This document shows positions 6,647 to 14,671 of a stretch of 17,315 nt of DNA, piece by piece. Numbering within the stretch: position 1 is the stretch's first letter; each line of letters begins with the position of its first letter. Both the position numbers and the translations under genes were made by a program. Origin of the DNA: Caryophanales bacterium UBA6356 (lineage in GTDB: Bacteria; Bacillota_I; Bacilli_A; RFN20; CAG-826); assembly GCA_002440125.1 (NCBI GenBank), contig DJRQ01000013.1:1-17315 (forward strand), read 5' to 3'. Below the pieces are notes generated by a model. It did no database searches. It was not told the DNA's origin and was given only the letters and a program-made list of their open reading frames with translations.

Positions 6647-9574
6647 GTGTTATATTACTTAAGCACCATGCTTGAGCTAAGGCACATCAAAAAAGATTAT
6701 TATGTCGACAAGCAAGCCTACCCTGCGCTGAAAGACGTTTCGATTGCTTTCGAAGATGTTGGTTTTGTGGCTATCCTAGGTCCGTCTGGGTGTGGGAAGA
6801 CGACTCTTTTGAATATCATCGGCGGGCTTGATCACTACACGAGTGGCGATTTGCTTGTCGATTCGAAATCCACCAAAGACTTCAAGGATTCCGAGTGGGA
6901 TGCCTATCGAAACGAGCAAGTCGGCTTCGTTTTTCAAAGCTATAATCTCATCCCTCATATGAACGTTCTCGATAACGTCGAGATGAGCTTGCTTTTAAAT
7001 GGCGCTTCGAAAAGCGATCGTCAAAAGAAGGCTTTGCTCGCCTTAGAAGCGGTTGGTTTAAAAGAGATGGTTAAAAAGAAGCCGAACCAGCTCTCCGGTG
7101 GCCAAATGCAACGCGTGGCGTTAGCTCGGGCGATTGTCAACAATCCCAAAATCATTTTGGCCGACGAACCAACGGGTGCACTAGATTCCGTGACTTCCGT
7201 GCAAGTCATGAAGATCTTAAAAAACCTTAGCAAAACCCGCTTGGTTATTATGGTTACGCACAATAGAGAATTGGCTTTTGAGTATGCGGATAGGATTATC
7301 GAAGTGAAAGATGGCGAAATCGTTCACGATAGCCAGCCTTTCTCCCCCGAAAAAGAAGTCCAGATAACGGAAAAGCTTATAGCCAAAAAAACATCGATGA
7401 GCTTTTGGACGGCTTTGAAAAGCTCTTTCAACAATATCCGAACCAAGAAAGTTCGCGTTCTTTTAACGGCGGTTGCTTCTTCGATTGGCATTTTCGGGGT
7501 CGCTTTGGTTTTGGCCGTTTCGAACGGCTTTCAAAATTATGTTTCCAATGTCGAAGGGTCCATCGCTTCAAGCGTGCCTATCACCATATCGAAAACCTCT
7601 TATACCTATGCCTCTAATTCTCAAGCGAAACTCCCAGAAGAGTTTCCGAGCGATAACAATGTGAACGTTTACGACTCTAGTAAGACCACCTTCATCTCTC
7701 ATACTAATTACTACGATAAGGATTACATCGATAACGTGATTAATCCTTTGGTGACGGAAGGCCTTGCCCGCTCGGTTTTGGTGAATCGGAAAGGACTTGA
7801 GTTTAATCTCATCAAGAAAGTCCATAGCGAGAGCACGGGGATGGATACTTATAAATACATCGATCAATATGCTTCGGCGGGAGGCGCATCGAATATCGTT
7901 TCGAGCGCGACTTCTTTGCCTACGACTATTTTTCATGAGCTTTATGGCGAAGAGCAAGGGGTTCTTTCCATGTATGATTGCATTTATGGGAAGTATCCGA
8001 AGTCTTCCGATGAACTCGTTCTTATTCTTGATCGCTATAACAGGGTGGATCTTTCGACTCTCAGAGCGCTTGGCATCCTTCCTTCGGACGAAGAGAATTA
8101 CGACGCCAAAATCTCTTTTGAAGACGTTCTTAACAACAATATTTATAAAGCCTATCTAAATTCGAAATTCTATGGCAAAAACCAATCGGATTGCGATTTG
8201 AGCGTTCGTGGCTATAACACCATCACGCCCCATTTGAAAAATGGCAAGATCGTCCTTGAAGGCGATACCAATGACGTGAAGGTCATTCATCGCGTTGAAA
8301 AGGGGGATACCTCCTCGCTTGGCGCTCAAAAGATTTATGAAAATGACGCCAAATACGAACCGAAGGTCCTTAAAATCGTCGGAATTCTAAGGCCTTCCAA
8401 AGACAGTTATGTCCAATTGATGCCAACCTCTATCGGCTATCTTTCTTCCCTTACCAAAGAGTTTGTCGAAGACGCCGAGAAAAATTGCGGTTTTATTCAT
8501 GAAGCCAACGAAGAATCTTGGTATATTCCAACCGGCACTTCAAAAACTTCTTCTGGGCTTGTTTATAACGAGGAGGATGATGGCAAGAAAGAAATCGAGA
8601 ACGCTTTTAACTCGATTCTCGCATCGGTAAATTCCGGCGGTTCTTTGAGCGTCACTTCCATTTCCTCTCTTGCTAAGGCGCTTCGATTCACCAACTTCTA
8701 CGTCCCTGAAAGCGATAAAACAAAAGGCGTCTACTATATTTTGAACGTCACCAGCTATCTCAATGAATCCCGTAAAGCGGGGAAGGATTTTAGAGGGGAT
8801 TTGGTGGGTCGGCTTGTGGACGCTTTATCAGGACAGGACGAAAGGAAGAAAAAAGAAGCCACTTTCGCTTTCCTTGAAAGGATTTTGGAATCCTCTTTTT
8901 ATCAAAACGGCCACGAAAAGGAGACCTACGATATCGATGGAGAGACCCTTGACATGGATTTTAATATCGCCGACCTTATCGCCTATTTCCAATCCTACTC
9001 CCTTATAACATCGATTTTGATCTTCCCAACCGCTTTGACGACAAAAGATGCCCTCACAAAGAAGCTTGACGCTTATAACGAAGGGAAAGATGAGAGCAAG
9101 AAAATCTATTATTCCGACATCATGTCCACTTTCACCTCTTCGTTATCGACCTTAATTGAAGTTCTATCCACGGTTTTGGTTGTTTTCGCATCTATTTCCC
9201 TTGTTGTTTCAAGCATCATGACTTCGATTATTACTTACGTTTCCGTCATAGAGCGAACGAAAGAAATAGGCATTTTACGAGCGTGCGGTGCCCGCAAAAG
9301 GGATGTGGGACGGCTTTTCGAGGCGGAGTGTGTGATCATTGGCTTTGTGGCTGGCGTTATTGGCGTTGTTGTTGCTGGGCTTGCTTGTTTCCCGATCGGT
9401 CAAATAGTCGACCATCTCTATCCGGGAAACAATTTGTCCCAAATCGCCTCTCTCCATCCTCTTCACGCGCTGGTTCTTATTTTGGTATCGATAGGACTGG
9501 CTTTTGTCTCGGGGCTTGTCCCCGCTCGAATAGGAGCCAACAAAGATCCAGTTATAGCCTTAAGGACGGAGTAA
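6647..9574 (+). CDS. MacB-like ABC transporter, fused ATPase and FtsX-type permease
   Basis: Membrane ABC exporter-type protein with ATPase and permease in one chain, up to 975 residues. ATPase: Walker A GPSGCGKTT (45-53), Q97, signature LSGGQ (149-153), Walker B ending D173-E174, H205. The permease has one membrane segment at about 260-282, a very large outside region (about 285-830), then three segments near 835-862, 890-912 and 944-964 with the FtsX-family sequence ERTKEIGILRACGA. This is the MacB arrangement, so a homodimer is expected. MacB-type proteins move substrates or transmit force across the membrane; the substrate is unknown. The start is ambiguous: GTG 6647 is the longest; ATG 6668 (MLELRHIKK) fits the family better but has no adjacent ribosome site. 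AAGGAGAG (6628-6635) best matches an out-of-frame ATG at 6645 that encodes only five codons. The next gene begins 1 base after the stop. Confidence 0.92.
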   Translation: MLYYLSTMLELRHIKKDYYVDKQAYPALKDVSIAFEDVGFVAILGPSGCGKTTLLNIIGGLDHYTSGDLLVDSKSTKDFKDSEWDAYRNEQVGFVFQSYNLIPHMNVLDNVEMSLLLNGASKSDRQKKALLALEAVGLKEMVKKKPNQLSGGQMQRVALARAIVNNPKIILADEPTGALDSVTSVQVMKILKNLSKTRLVIMVTHNRELAFEYADRIIEVKDGEIVHDSQPFSPEKEVQITEKLIAKKTSMSFWTALKSSFNNIRTKKVRVLLTAVASSIGIFGVALVLAVSNGFQNYVSNVEGSIASSVPITISKTSYTYASNSQAKLPEEFPSDNNVNVYDSSKTTFISHTNYYDKDYIDNVINPLVTEGLARSVLVNRKGLEFNLIKKVHSESTGMDTYKYIDQYASAGGASNIVSSATSLPTTIFHELYGEEQGVLSMYDCIYGKYPKSSDELVLILDRYNRVDLSTLRALGILPSDEENYDAKISFEDVLNNNIYKAYLNSKFYGKNQSDCDLSVRGYNTITPHLKNGKIVLEGDTNDVKVIHRVEKGDTSSLGAQKIYENDAKYEPKVLKIVGILRPSKDSYVQLMPTSIGYLSSLTKEFVEDAEKNCGFIHEANEESWYIPTGTSKTSSGLVYNEEDDGKKEIENAFNSILASVNSGGSLSVTSISSLAKALRFTNFYVPESDKTKGVYYILNVTSYLNESRKAGKDFRGDLVGRLVDALSGQDERKKKEATFAFLERILESSFYQNGHEKETYDIDGETLDMDFNIADLIAYFQSYSLITSILIFPTALTTKDALTKKLDAYNEGKDESKKIYYSDIMSTFTSSLSTLIEVLSTVLVVFASISLVVSSIMTSIITYVSVIERTKEIGILRACGARKRDVGRLFEAECVIIGFVAGVIGVVVAGLACFPIGQIVDHLYPGNNLSQIASLHPLHALVLILVSIGLAFVSGLVPARIGANKDPVIALRTE

Positions 9575-9575
9575 C

Positions 9576-12023
9576 ATGAGCAAGAAACAAGAGGAACTCG
9601 AGTCGAAAATCAAAAAAGCAAAGCAAATCTCCCCTGATTTTGCTATAGGATTGACGGATGAACAAGTCCAAGAAAGAAAAAAAGAAGGGCTTATAAACAA
9701 AGTTCCGAAAAAGGTAACGAAATCTTATTGGCGCATCTTGTTGGATAATGTTTTCACCTTTTTTAACCTCATCTATTTTGTTCTTGCTGTTTTGATGGCC
9801 TATGGGAAGACCCCTCTTTCTTCTTTCTTCTTTTTGGGCCCTGTGGTTGGAAATATTTTAGTTGGCGTCATTACCGATATTCGCGCGAGACTTCTTGTAG
9901 ACAAACTCCGTCTTGTTACCGATCCTAAGGCGAATGTTATTCGGAATGGGAAAGAGATCCCCATTGGAATAAGGGAGTTGGTACTTAGCGATGTTGTCAT
10001 TCTTCGAGCGGGCGAACAAGTCTCCGCGGATTCTCTTGTCTTGAATGGTCGCTTGTATATGGATGAGTCTTTGGTGACGGGCGAATCGGTTAAGATTGAA
10101 AAACGGGTCGGAGATACGGTTTTAAGTGGCACTTTCGTGCAATCTGGTAAGGCTTACGTTCGGGTGATCAAAGTCGGCGTTGCTAATTACGCTGAAGGTT
10201 TGCAGAACAACGCGAAACGCTTTTCCCGTCCCAAAAGCGAACTTAAACGTTCCTTTTTTGCCATTTTTACCACCACCGGAATCATTGCTGTTATTTTTGG
10301 ATTGACCCAACTTTTCGTGTGGCTTATTCAGCATAATTGGAATGTTTCTTATTTGGATTACCAAGCCTTCATTAGCGGATTGTCCGGCAGTTTGGTCGCG
10401 ATGATACCGGCCGGTCTATATCTATTGACTTCTTTGACTTTGGCGGTTGGAGTCTTATCGCTCGCTAAAAAACGGATGAATGTGCAAGAGCTTTATTGCA
10501 TCGAGATGCTCGCTCGAGTGGACACCATCTGTTTTGATAAGACTGGGACTTTAACGGACGGCAAGCTCGCTTTGGCGGATATCTTTGGCTATTCCGATTT
10601 CGACGATAAAACAATTCGTTCTGCTTTAAGGAGCATCGTTGAGGCGACGGGAGATGAAAACGGCACCGCCAAAGCCATCAAGGATGCTTGCAAAGAAGAC
10701 GTTTGGAAAGCGGAATCCTTTATACCTTTCGATTCCCTCCGAAAGCTGAGCGCCGCTTCTTTTGAAAAGCGGGGAACCTTTGTGTTAGGAGCGCCTTCAT
10801 TCATCGACGCCTCGCTTGATGATTACGCTTCCTTAAGAATCCAAAACCTATCACAAAAGGGGTATCGCGTTCTTGGCTTATATTGGAGCAAGAAGAAAAT
10901 AGAAAACGAAAATACCCCCGCAAAACTTAAATTAATCGCCCTCATTTCCCTCGTCGACCATATTAAGCCAGACGCGAAAGCGAACATTGAATGGTTCACT
11001 AAAAACGATGTCGCGATAAAGATAATAAGCGGTGATAATCCTACTACCGTCAGCGAAATTGCCTCTCTATGCGGCGTTCCCGATGCCAGGAAATACATAT
11101 CGATGCAAGGTGTTAAAGATGAAGATATAGCGACTCTTGTGGACCAATATGCCGTCTTTGGACGCGTGAATCCAGAACAGAAGTCGCTTCTTATTGCCGC
11201 TTTACAGGAAAAAGGGCATAAGGTCGCCATGACGGGCGATGGCGTCAATGACATACTCGCCTTAAAGAAAGCGGATTGCTCTATTGCCATGGCAAGCGGC
11301 TCAAGCGCCGCTCAAAACGCTTCCCACATCGTTTCTTTGGATAACGACTTTTCTAAACTTCCTGATGTCGTTGCCGAAGGGCGGAGGGTAATTAACAACT
11401 TGCAAAGGACCTCTGCCCTCTTTTTATCGAAGACTTTCTTTGCCATAACCGTGACTACCATATTCTTGATTTCGAGTCTTTGCGGTTCGATGTCTTATCC
11501 CTTCACCACTTCGAACATGATATTGTGGGAGTTTTTCACCATCGGCATCGGTGGCTTCCTTTTGGCGCTGCAACCTTCCAAAGAACGCCTAAAAGGGAAA
11601 TTCATGCAATTTATCATTTCGCACGCTTTGCCTTCCGGCCTCATGGAAATGGCTTCCGTGCTTATTGTCTTTGTCGTTCATTGGTGCGTCCCTTCTTTTT
11701 TAAGCGCTAGCGCAGCAACCGCATTGGCGGTTATGGTCTTTAGCGCTTTGAGCTATTTAACGATGTATGTCGTTTCTTCGCCAATGGATAAATATCGAGG
11801 AATTGTGTTCTTGGCCTTGGCTTTAGCAGGTGCCGCTTTCTTCTTGTTCGATAGTTTCGGACCCCTCAAGCTTTGGGGCATCGATTATTCTGGCCTTGAT
11901 TGGAAGAAGGGGCTTGTGGCTGTCGCCGTCTATTTAATTTGCGGAGGATGCTATCTTTTTGGAACCGCTCTTCTTAAAAAGAGAGAGAATAGGGAGGCCA
12001 AAGGAGAACAACATGAAAATTAG
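9576..12023 (+). CDS. Cation-transporting P-type ATPase (CtpE-like)
   Basis: An 815-residue P-type ATPase using an aspartyl-phosphate intermediate to pump a cation across the membrane. Visible: actuator TGES (168-171), phosphorylation motif DKTGTLT with D321, hinge GDGVND (554-559), and about ten hydrophobic segments (four before the phosphorylation domain, six after about residue 610). There is no N-terminal heavy-metal domain and no CPC, arguing against Cu/Cd pumps. The helix-4 motif reads MIPAGL (276-281), so the position of the Ca2+-binding Glu in SERCA PEGL is Ala here. The stretch VQELYCIEMLARVD before DKTGT resembles the CtpE/CaxP-like calcium exporters of Gram-positives, making Ca2+ plausible but unproven. 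ATG 9576 follows AAGGACGGAG (9562-9571) and lies 1 base after the ABC stop. The end overlaps psuG by 11 bases. Confidence 0.92.
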   Translation: MSKKQEELESKIKKAKQISPDFAIGLTDEQVQERKKEGLINKVPKKVTKSYWRILLDNVFTFFNLIYFVLAVLMAYGKTPLSSFFFLGPVVGNILVGVITDIRARLLVDKLRLVTDPKANVIRNGKEIPIGIRELVLSDVVILRAGEQVSADSLVLNGRLYMDESLVTGESVKIEKRVGDTVLSGTFVQSGKAYVRVIKVGVANYAEGLQNNAKRFSRPKSELKRSFFAIFTTTGIIAVIFGLTQLFVWLIQHNWNVSYLDYQAFISGLSGSLVAMIPAGLYLLTSLTLAVGVLSLAKKRMNVQELYCIEMLARVDTICFDKTGTLTDGKLALADIFGYSDFDDKTIRSALRSIVEATGDENGTAKAIKDACKEDVWKAESFIPFDSLRKLSAASFEKRGTFVLGAPSFIDASLDDYASLRIQNLSQKGYRVLGLYWSKKKIENENTPAKLKLIALISLVDHIKPDAKANIEWFTKNDVAIKIISGDNPTTVSEIASLCGVPDARKYISMQGVKDEDIATLVDQYAVFGRVNPEQKSLLIAALQEKGHKVAMTGDGVNDILALKKADCSIAMASGSSAAQNASHIVSLDNDFSKLPDVVAEGRRVINNLQRTSALFLSKTFFAITVTTIFLISSLCGSMSYPFTTSNMILWEFFTIGIGGFLLALQPSKERLKGKFMQFIISHALPSGLMEMASVLIVFVVHWCVPSFLSASAATALAVMVFSALSYLTMYVVSSPMDKYRGIVFLALALAGAAFFLFDSFGPLKLWGIDYSGLDWKKGLVAVAVYLICGGCYLFGTALLKKRENREAKGEQHEN

Positions 12024-12933
12024 AAAAGATATAGTCGACGCCTTAGAAAAAGGTCTTCCGGTCGTTGCTCTTGAAAGCACTATTATTTCGCACGGCATGC
12101 CTTATCCGAAAAACGTTGAAACGGCGCTTAAAGTGGAAAAGACGATTCGCGATAATGGAGCCATTCCGGCTACCATGGGGATTATCGACGGCGAACCCAT
12201 CGTCGGCATGAGCGAAGAAGAAATCGAGGCTTTCGGAAAAAGAAAAGGGATCGCCAAGGTTTCAAAGCGGGATTTACCTATTGTGATAGCCAAAAAAGAA
12301 TGGGGTGCCACAACGGTTTCCGCGACGATTCTCATGGCGGAGAAGGCTGGCATTGAGGTGTTTGTGACGGGTGGCATTGGCGGCGTTCATAGAGGCGCTG
12401 AGAAAACGTTTGACATCTCACGCGATCTTTACGAGCTTGGCTCTGAGGATGTGACGGTTGTTTGTGCGGGTGCGAAAGCGATTCTCGATATCCCAAAGAC
12501 ACTAGAGGTCTTAGAAAGCCAAGGCGTCAGCGTTCTCTCCTATAAGAGCAAAAGCTTTGCTAACTTCTATTGTCGTGAGACCAACCACCCCGTGGATATG
12601 ACCTTCGATACGCCGAAAGAAGCTGCTGAAGTCATTTACGCGAAGAGATCCTTTCCTTTAGAGGGAGGCATTCTCATTTCCAATCCTTGTCCCGAAGAAT
12701 ATGCGATGTCTCATGAGGTGATTGACTCTATTGTTCTTAAGGCGGTCAAAGAAGCCAATGAGCAAGGAATCATGGGGAAAGACGTGACGCCATTCCTTTT
12801 GAAGAGAATTGTGGAACTAACGGGCGGAGATTCTTTGGAAACGAATATTGCCCTTGTTCTTAATAATGCGGTTCTTGGGGCGAAAATTGCCGTTGAATAC
12901 GCTAAAATGCGTCAAAAACAAAATATACGATGA
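12013..12933 (+). CDS. psuG: Pseudouridine-5'-phosphate glycosidase
   Basis: Breaks the C-C glycosidic bond of pseudouridine 5'-phosphate to give uracil and ribose 5-phosphate in pseudouridine salvage. The 306-residue length fits the family (E. coli about 312). Diagnostic stretches: ALESTIISHGMPYP (Glu21, equivalent to the E. coli catalytic Glu31), IPATMGIIDG, GGIGGVHRGAE (H126), and CAGAKAILDI (K155, equivalent to the Schiff-base Lys166). ATG 12013 is chosen over longer in-frame starts because AAAGGAG (12000-12006) sits 6 bases upstream, and the family N-terminus begins here. It overlaps the ATPase end by 11 bases and the TetR start by 4 (ATGA). The usual partner, pseudouridine kinase psuK, is not in this window, so the phosphorylated substrate must come from a kinase elsewhere. 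Confidence 0.96.
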   Translation: MKIRKDIVDALEKGLPVVALESTIISHGMPYPKNVETALKVEKTIRDNGAIPATMGIIDGEPIVGMSEEEIEAFGKRKGIAKVSKRDLPIVIAKKEWGATTVSATILMAEKAGIEVFVTGGIGGVHRGAEKTFDISRDLYELGSEDVTVVCAGAKAILDIPKTLEVLESQGVSVLSYKSKSFANFYCRETNHPVDMTFDTPKEAAEVIYAKRSFPLEGGILISNPCPEEYAMSHEVIDSIVLKAVKEANEQGIMGKDVTPFLLKRIVELTGGDSLETNIALVLNNAVLGAKIAVEYAKMRQKQNIR

Positions 12934-13487
12934 CTACTGAAGCGAAGTTCAAATACGCCCTCAAGGATATGATGATGTCGATGCCTTTGGAGGACATCAA
13001 CGTTACGGCGCTTTGCCAAAAATGCGGATGTCATAGGCAGACTTTTTACTATCATTTTCAGGATATTTACGACCTTTTGGCCGCTTATTTCCTGAATGAG
13101 CAGGTAAGTGGACTTCAAAACGCCGAGGAATTGGATAAGGCTTTAGAGGCGCTTTTGGATTATTCCAAAAAGAATTTCGCCTTTTTGCAAAGCTCATATA
13201 ACAGCGCGGCGCATGATCTTGTGGACGATTTCTTTTATAACAAGCTCGTGAATAAAGTTTTCACGATTATAACCGCCAAAGACAATTATCGCCTCACCGC
13301 GAATGGATATCGTCTGGTCGCTCGGCGTTTCTCAAGGCTTGTATCCGATGAGTTTGGCTATTATTTCAAGGACGCCTCGCTCACCTTGGCTCGCTTTGAC
13401 AAAGGGATGAAAAAATTTATCAAAGCGTCTCTTTTGACGGTATTCCCCGCTCTTATAAGCTTATCGAAGGAGGAAAAGAAGCGATGA
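12930..13487 (+). CDS. TetR/AcrR-family transcriptional regulator
   Basis: A 185-residue DNA-binding regulator. Residues about 3-50 form the TetR N-terminal helix-turn-helix: the recognition segment NVTALCQKCGCHRQTFYYHFQDIYDLL has the family hallmark TFYYHF. The remaining two thirds are helical, with the look of the TetR C-terminal domains found in DhaS-like regulators; no ligand can be predicted. It overlaps psuG by 4 bases (ATGA at 12930-12933) and the alcohol dehydrogenase by 4 (13484-13487), so all three are translationally coupled. A plausible role is sensing a substrate of the dehydrogenase or a solute of the transporters and controlling its own operon, possibly through the inverted repeat at 6600-6619. 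Cys-rich CQKCGC in the recognition helix region is somewhat unusual and could be redox sensitive, but this is speculative. Confidence 0.88.
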   Translation: MTTEAKFKYALKDMMMSMPLEDINVTALCQKCGCHRQTFYYHFQDIYDLLAAYFLNEQVSGLQNAEELDKALEALLDYSKKNFAFLQSSYNSAAHDLVDDFFYNKLVNKVFTIITAKDNYRLTANGYRLVARRFSRLVSDEFGYYFKDASLTLARFDKGMKKFIKASLLTVFPALISLSKEEKKR

Positions 13488-14656
13488 TGGATTTCGATTT
13501 CATTAATCCGACTCGAATCGTCTTCGGAGAGGGAAAAGAGAAGGAGGTTGGCTCCCTTTTATCCAATTATGGTTACAAGAAGGCGCTCCTGGTTTATGGC
13601 GGCGGCTCCATCAAGAGAAGCGGCCTTTATGATGTTATTGTCGAAAGCCTTAAGGAAGCGAAGATCGCTTTTTTAGAGCTTTCCGGCATCAAGGCCAATC
13701 CCGATGTCTCCTTTGTCAAAGAAGGTCTTTCTATCGTCCGAAAAAATCCTGTCGATGTCATACTGGCCATTGGTGGCGGAAGCGTTATCGACGTTGCCAA
13801 AAGCGTGGCCGTTTCCTATTTCTATAAAGGCGATCCGCTGGACTTCAACCGCCATCGTCTCGCTCCTAGTAGAGCGCTTCCCATTGCCGTGATTCTAACG
13901 ATAGCCAGTGCTGGCAGCGAATCGAGCGATTCTTGCGTTATTAGTTCTTATGAAGAGGATTTCAAAGGAGGATTCAACTCCCCTCTTGTCCGTCCTTTCT
14001 TGGCCATTGAGGACCCGGTCCTTTTGAAAACGGTCCCACTTCGACAAAGAAACGCCGGCATCGTTGATATGATGATGCATAGCATGGAGCGTTTCTTCGC
14101 CAAAAGCAATCCCTTCCAGCTTGCAGACGATTGGTCGCTATCGCTTATAAAAAACGTAAAAAACGCTGCAAAAACCCTTTTGAATGATCAAAATAACATG
14201 GACGCTCTCGCTGCTCTCATGCTCGATTCGAGCTTAGCGCACGATGGTTTGACAAGCTTGGGTAAGAAGCCTTGTTTCGTGGTCCATCCTTTGGAACACG
14301 CCTTATCGGGGTATAATCCTCACATTATTCATGGTGAAGGCATTGCGGTTTGTTACCTAGGTTGGTCGCGCTACGTCTATAAGCAAGATCTCGCTAAATT
14401 TTCTCGTTTGGCCCGCTTTGTCTTCGATATTAAAGAGAATAATGATGAAAAAGCCGCTATAATGGGTATTGAGGCCATGGAAGCTTTTTATAAAGAGCTC
14501 CAGGTCCCCTGTTCTTTGAAGGAACTTGGCCTTTTCTCGAAAGACATACCTTCTCTTACGAATTTAGCAACTGGTAACGGAACACGTGTGATTGGCTGTT
14601 ACCCACAATCACTAAATAAAGAGGATGTAGAAAAGATCTATAACCTTTGTCTATAA
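13484..14656 (+). CDS. Iron-containing alcohol dehydrogenase (YqhD/butanol dehydrogenase-like)
   Basis: Group III NAD(P)H-dependent dehydrogenase interconverting alcohols and aldehydes or ketones; 390 residues, normal for the family. The dinucleotide-binding part includes YGGGSIKRSG (38-47) and AIGGGSVIDVAK (95-106). The metal site is intact: D195 and H199 in VDMMMHSME, H268 in VVHPLEH, and H283 in the HIIHGEGIAV segment, matching YqhD D194, H198, H267 and H281. Substrate cannot be read from sequence; YqhD-like enzymes often detoxify reactive aldehydes. ATG 13484 follows a strong AAGGAGG (13467-13473); a second ATG at 13487 is possible. It overlaps the upstream TetR gene by 4 bases, so the regulator and enzyme are made together. 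The next gene begins 15 bases after the stop. Confidence 0.95.
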   Translation: MMDFDFINPTRIVFGEGKEKEVGSLLSNYGYKKALLVYGGGSIKRSGLYDVIVESLKEAKIAFLELSGIKANPDVSFVKEGLSIVRKNPVDVILAIGGGSVIDVAKSVAVSYFYKGDPLDFNRHRLAPSRALPIAVILTIASAGSESSDSCVISSYEEDFKGGFNSPLVRPFLAIEDPVLLKTVPLRQRNAGIVDMMMHSMERFFAKSNPFQLADDWSLSLIKNVKNAAKTLLNDQNNMDALAALMLDSSLAHDGLTSLGKKPCFVVHPLEHALSGYNPHIIHGEGIAVCYLGWSRYVYKQDLAKFSRLARFVFDIKENNDEKAAIMGIEAMEAFYKELQVPCSLKELGLFSKDIPSLTNLATGNGTRVIGCYPQSLNKEDVEKIYNLCL

Positions 14657-14671
14657 GCGGGAGGAATGTTT

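Noticed and set aside
11959..12012. Longer psuG start
   Set aside because: It lies deep inside the ATPase gene, while ATG 12013 has a proper ribosome site and matches the family N-terminus.
14666..14671. ATG 14666 as start of the M50-like gene
   Set aside because: Only 1 base separates it from GGGAGG; ATG 14672 has normal spacing.
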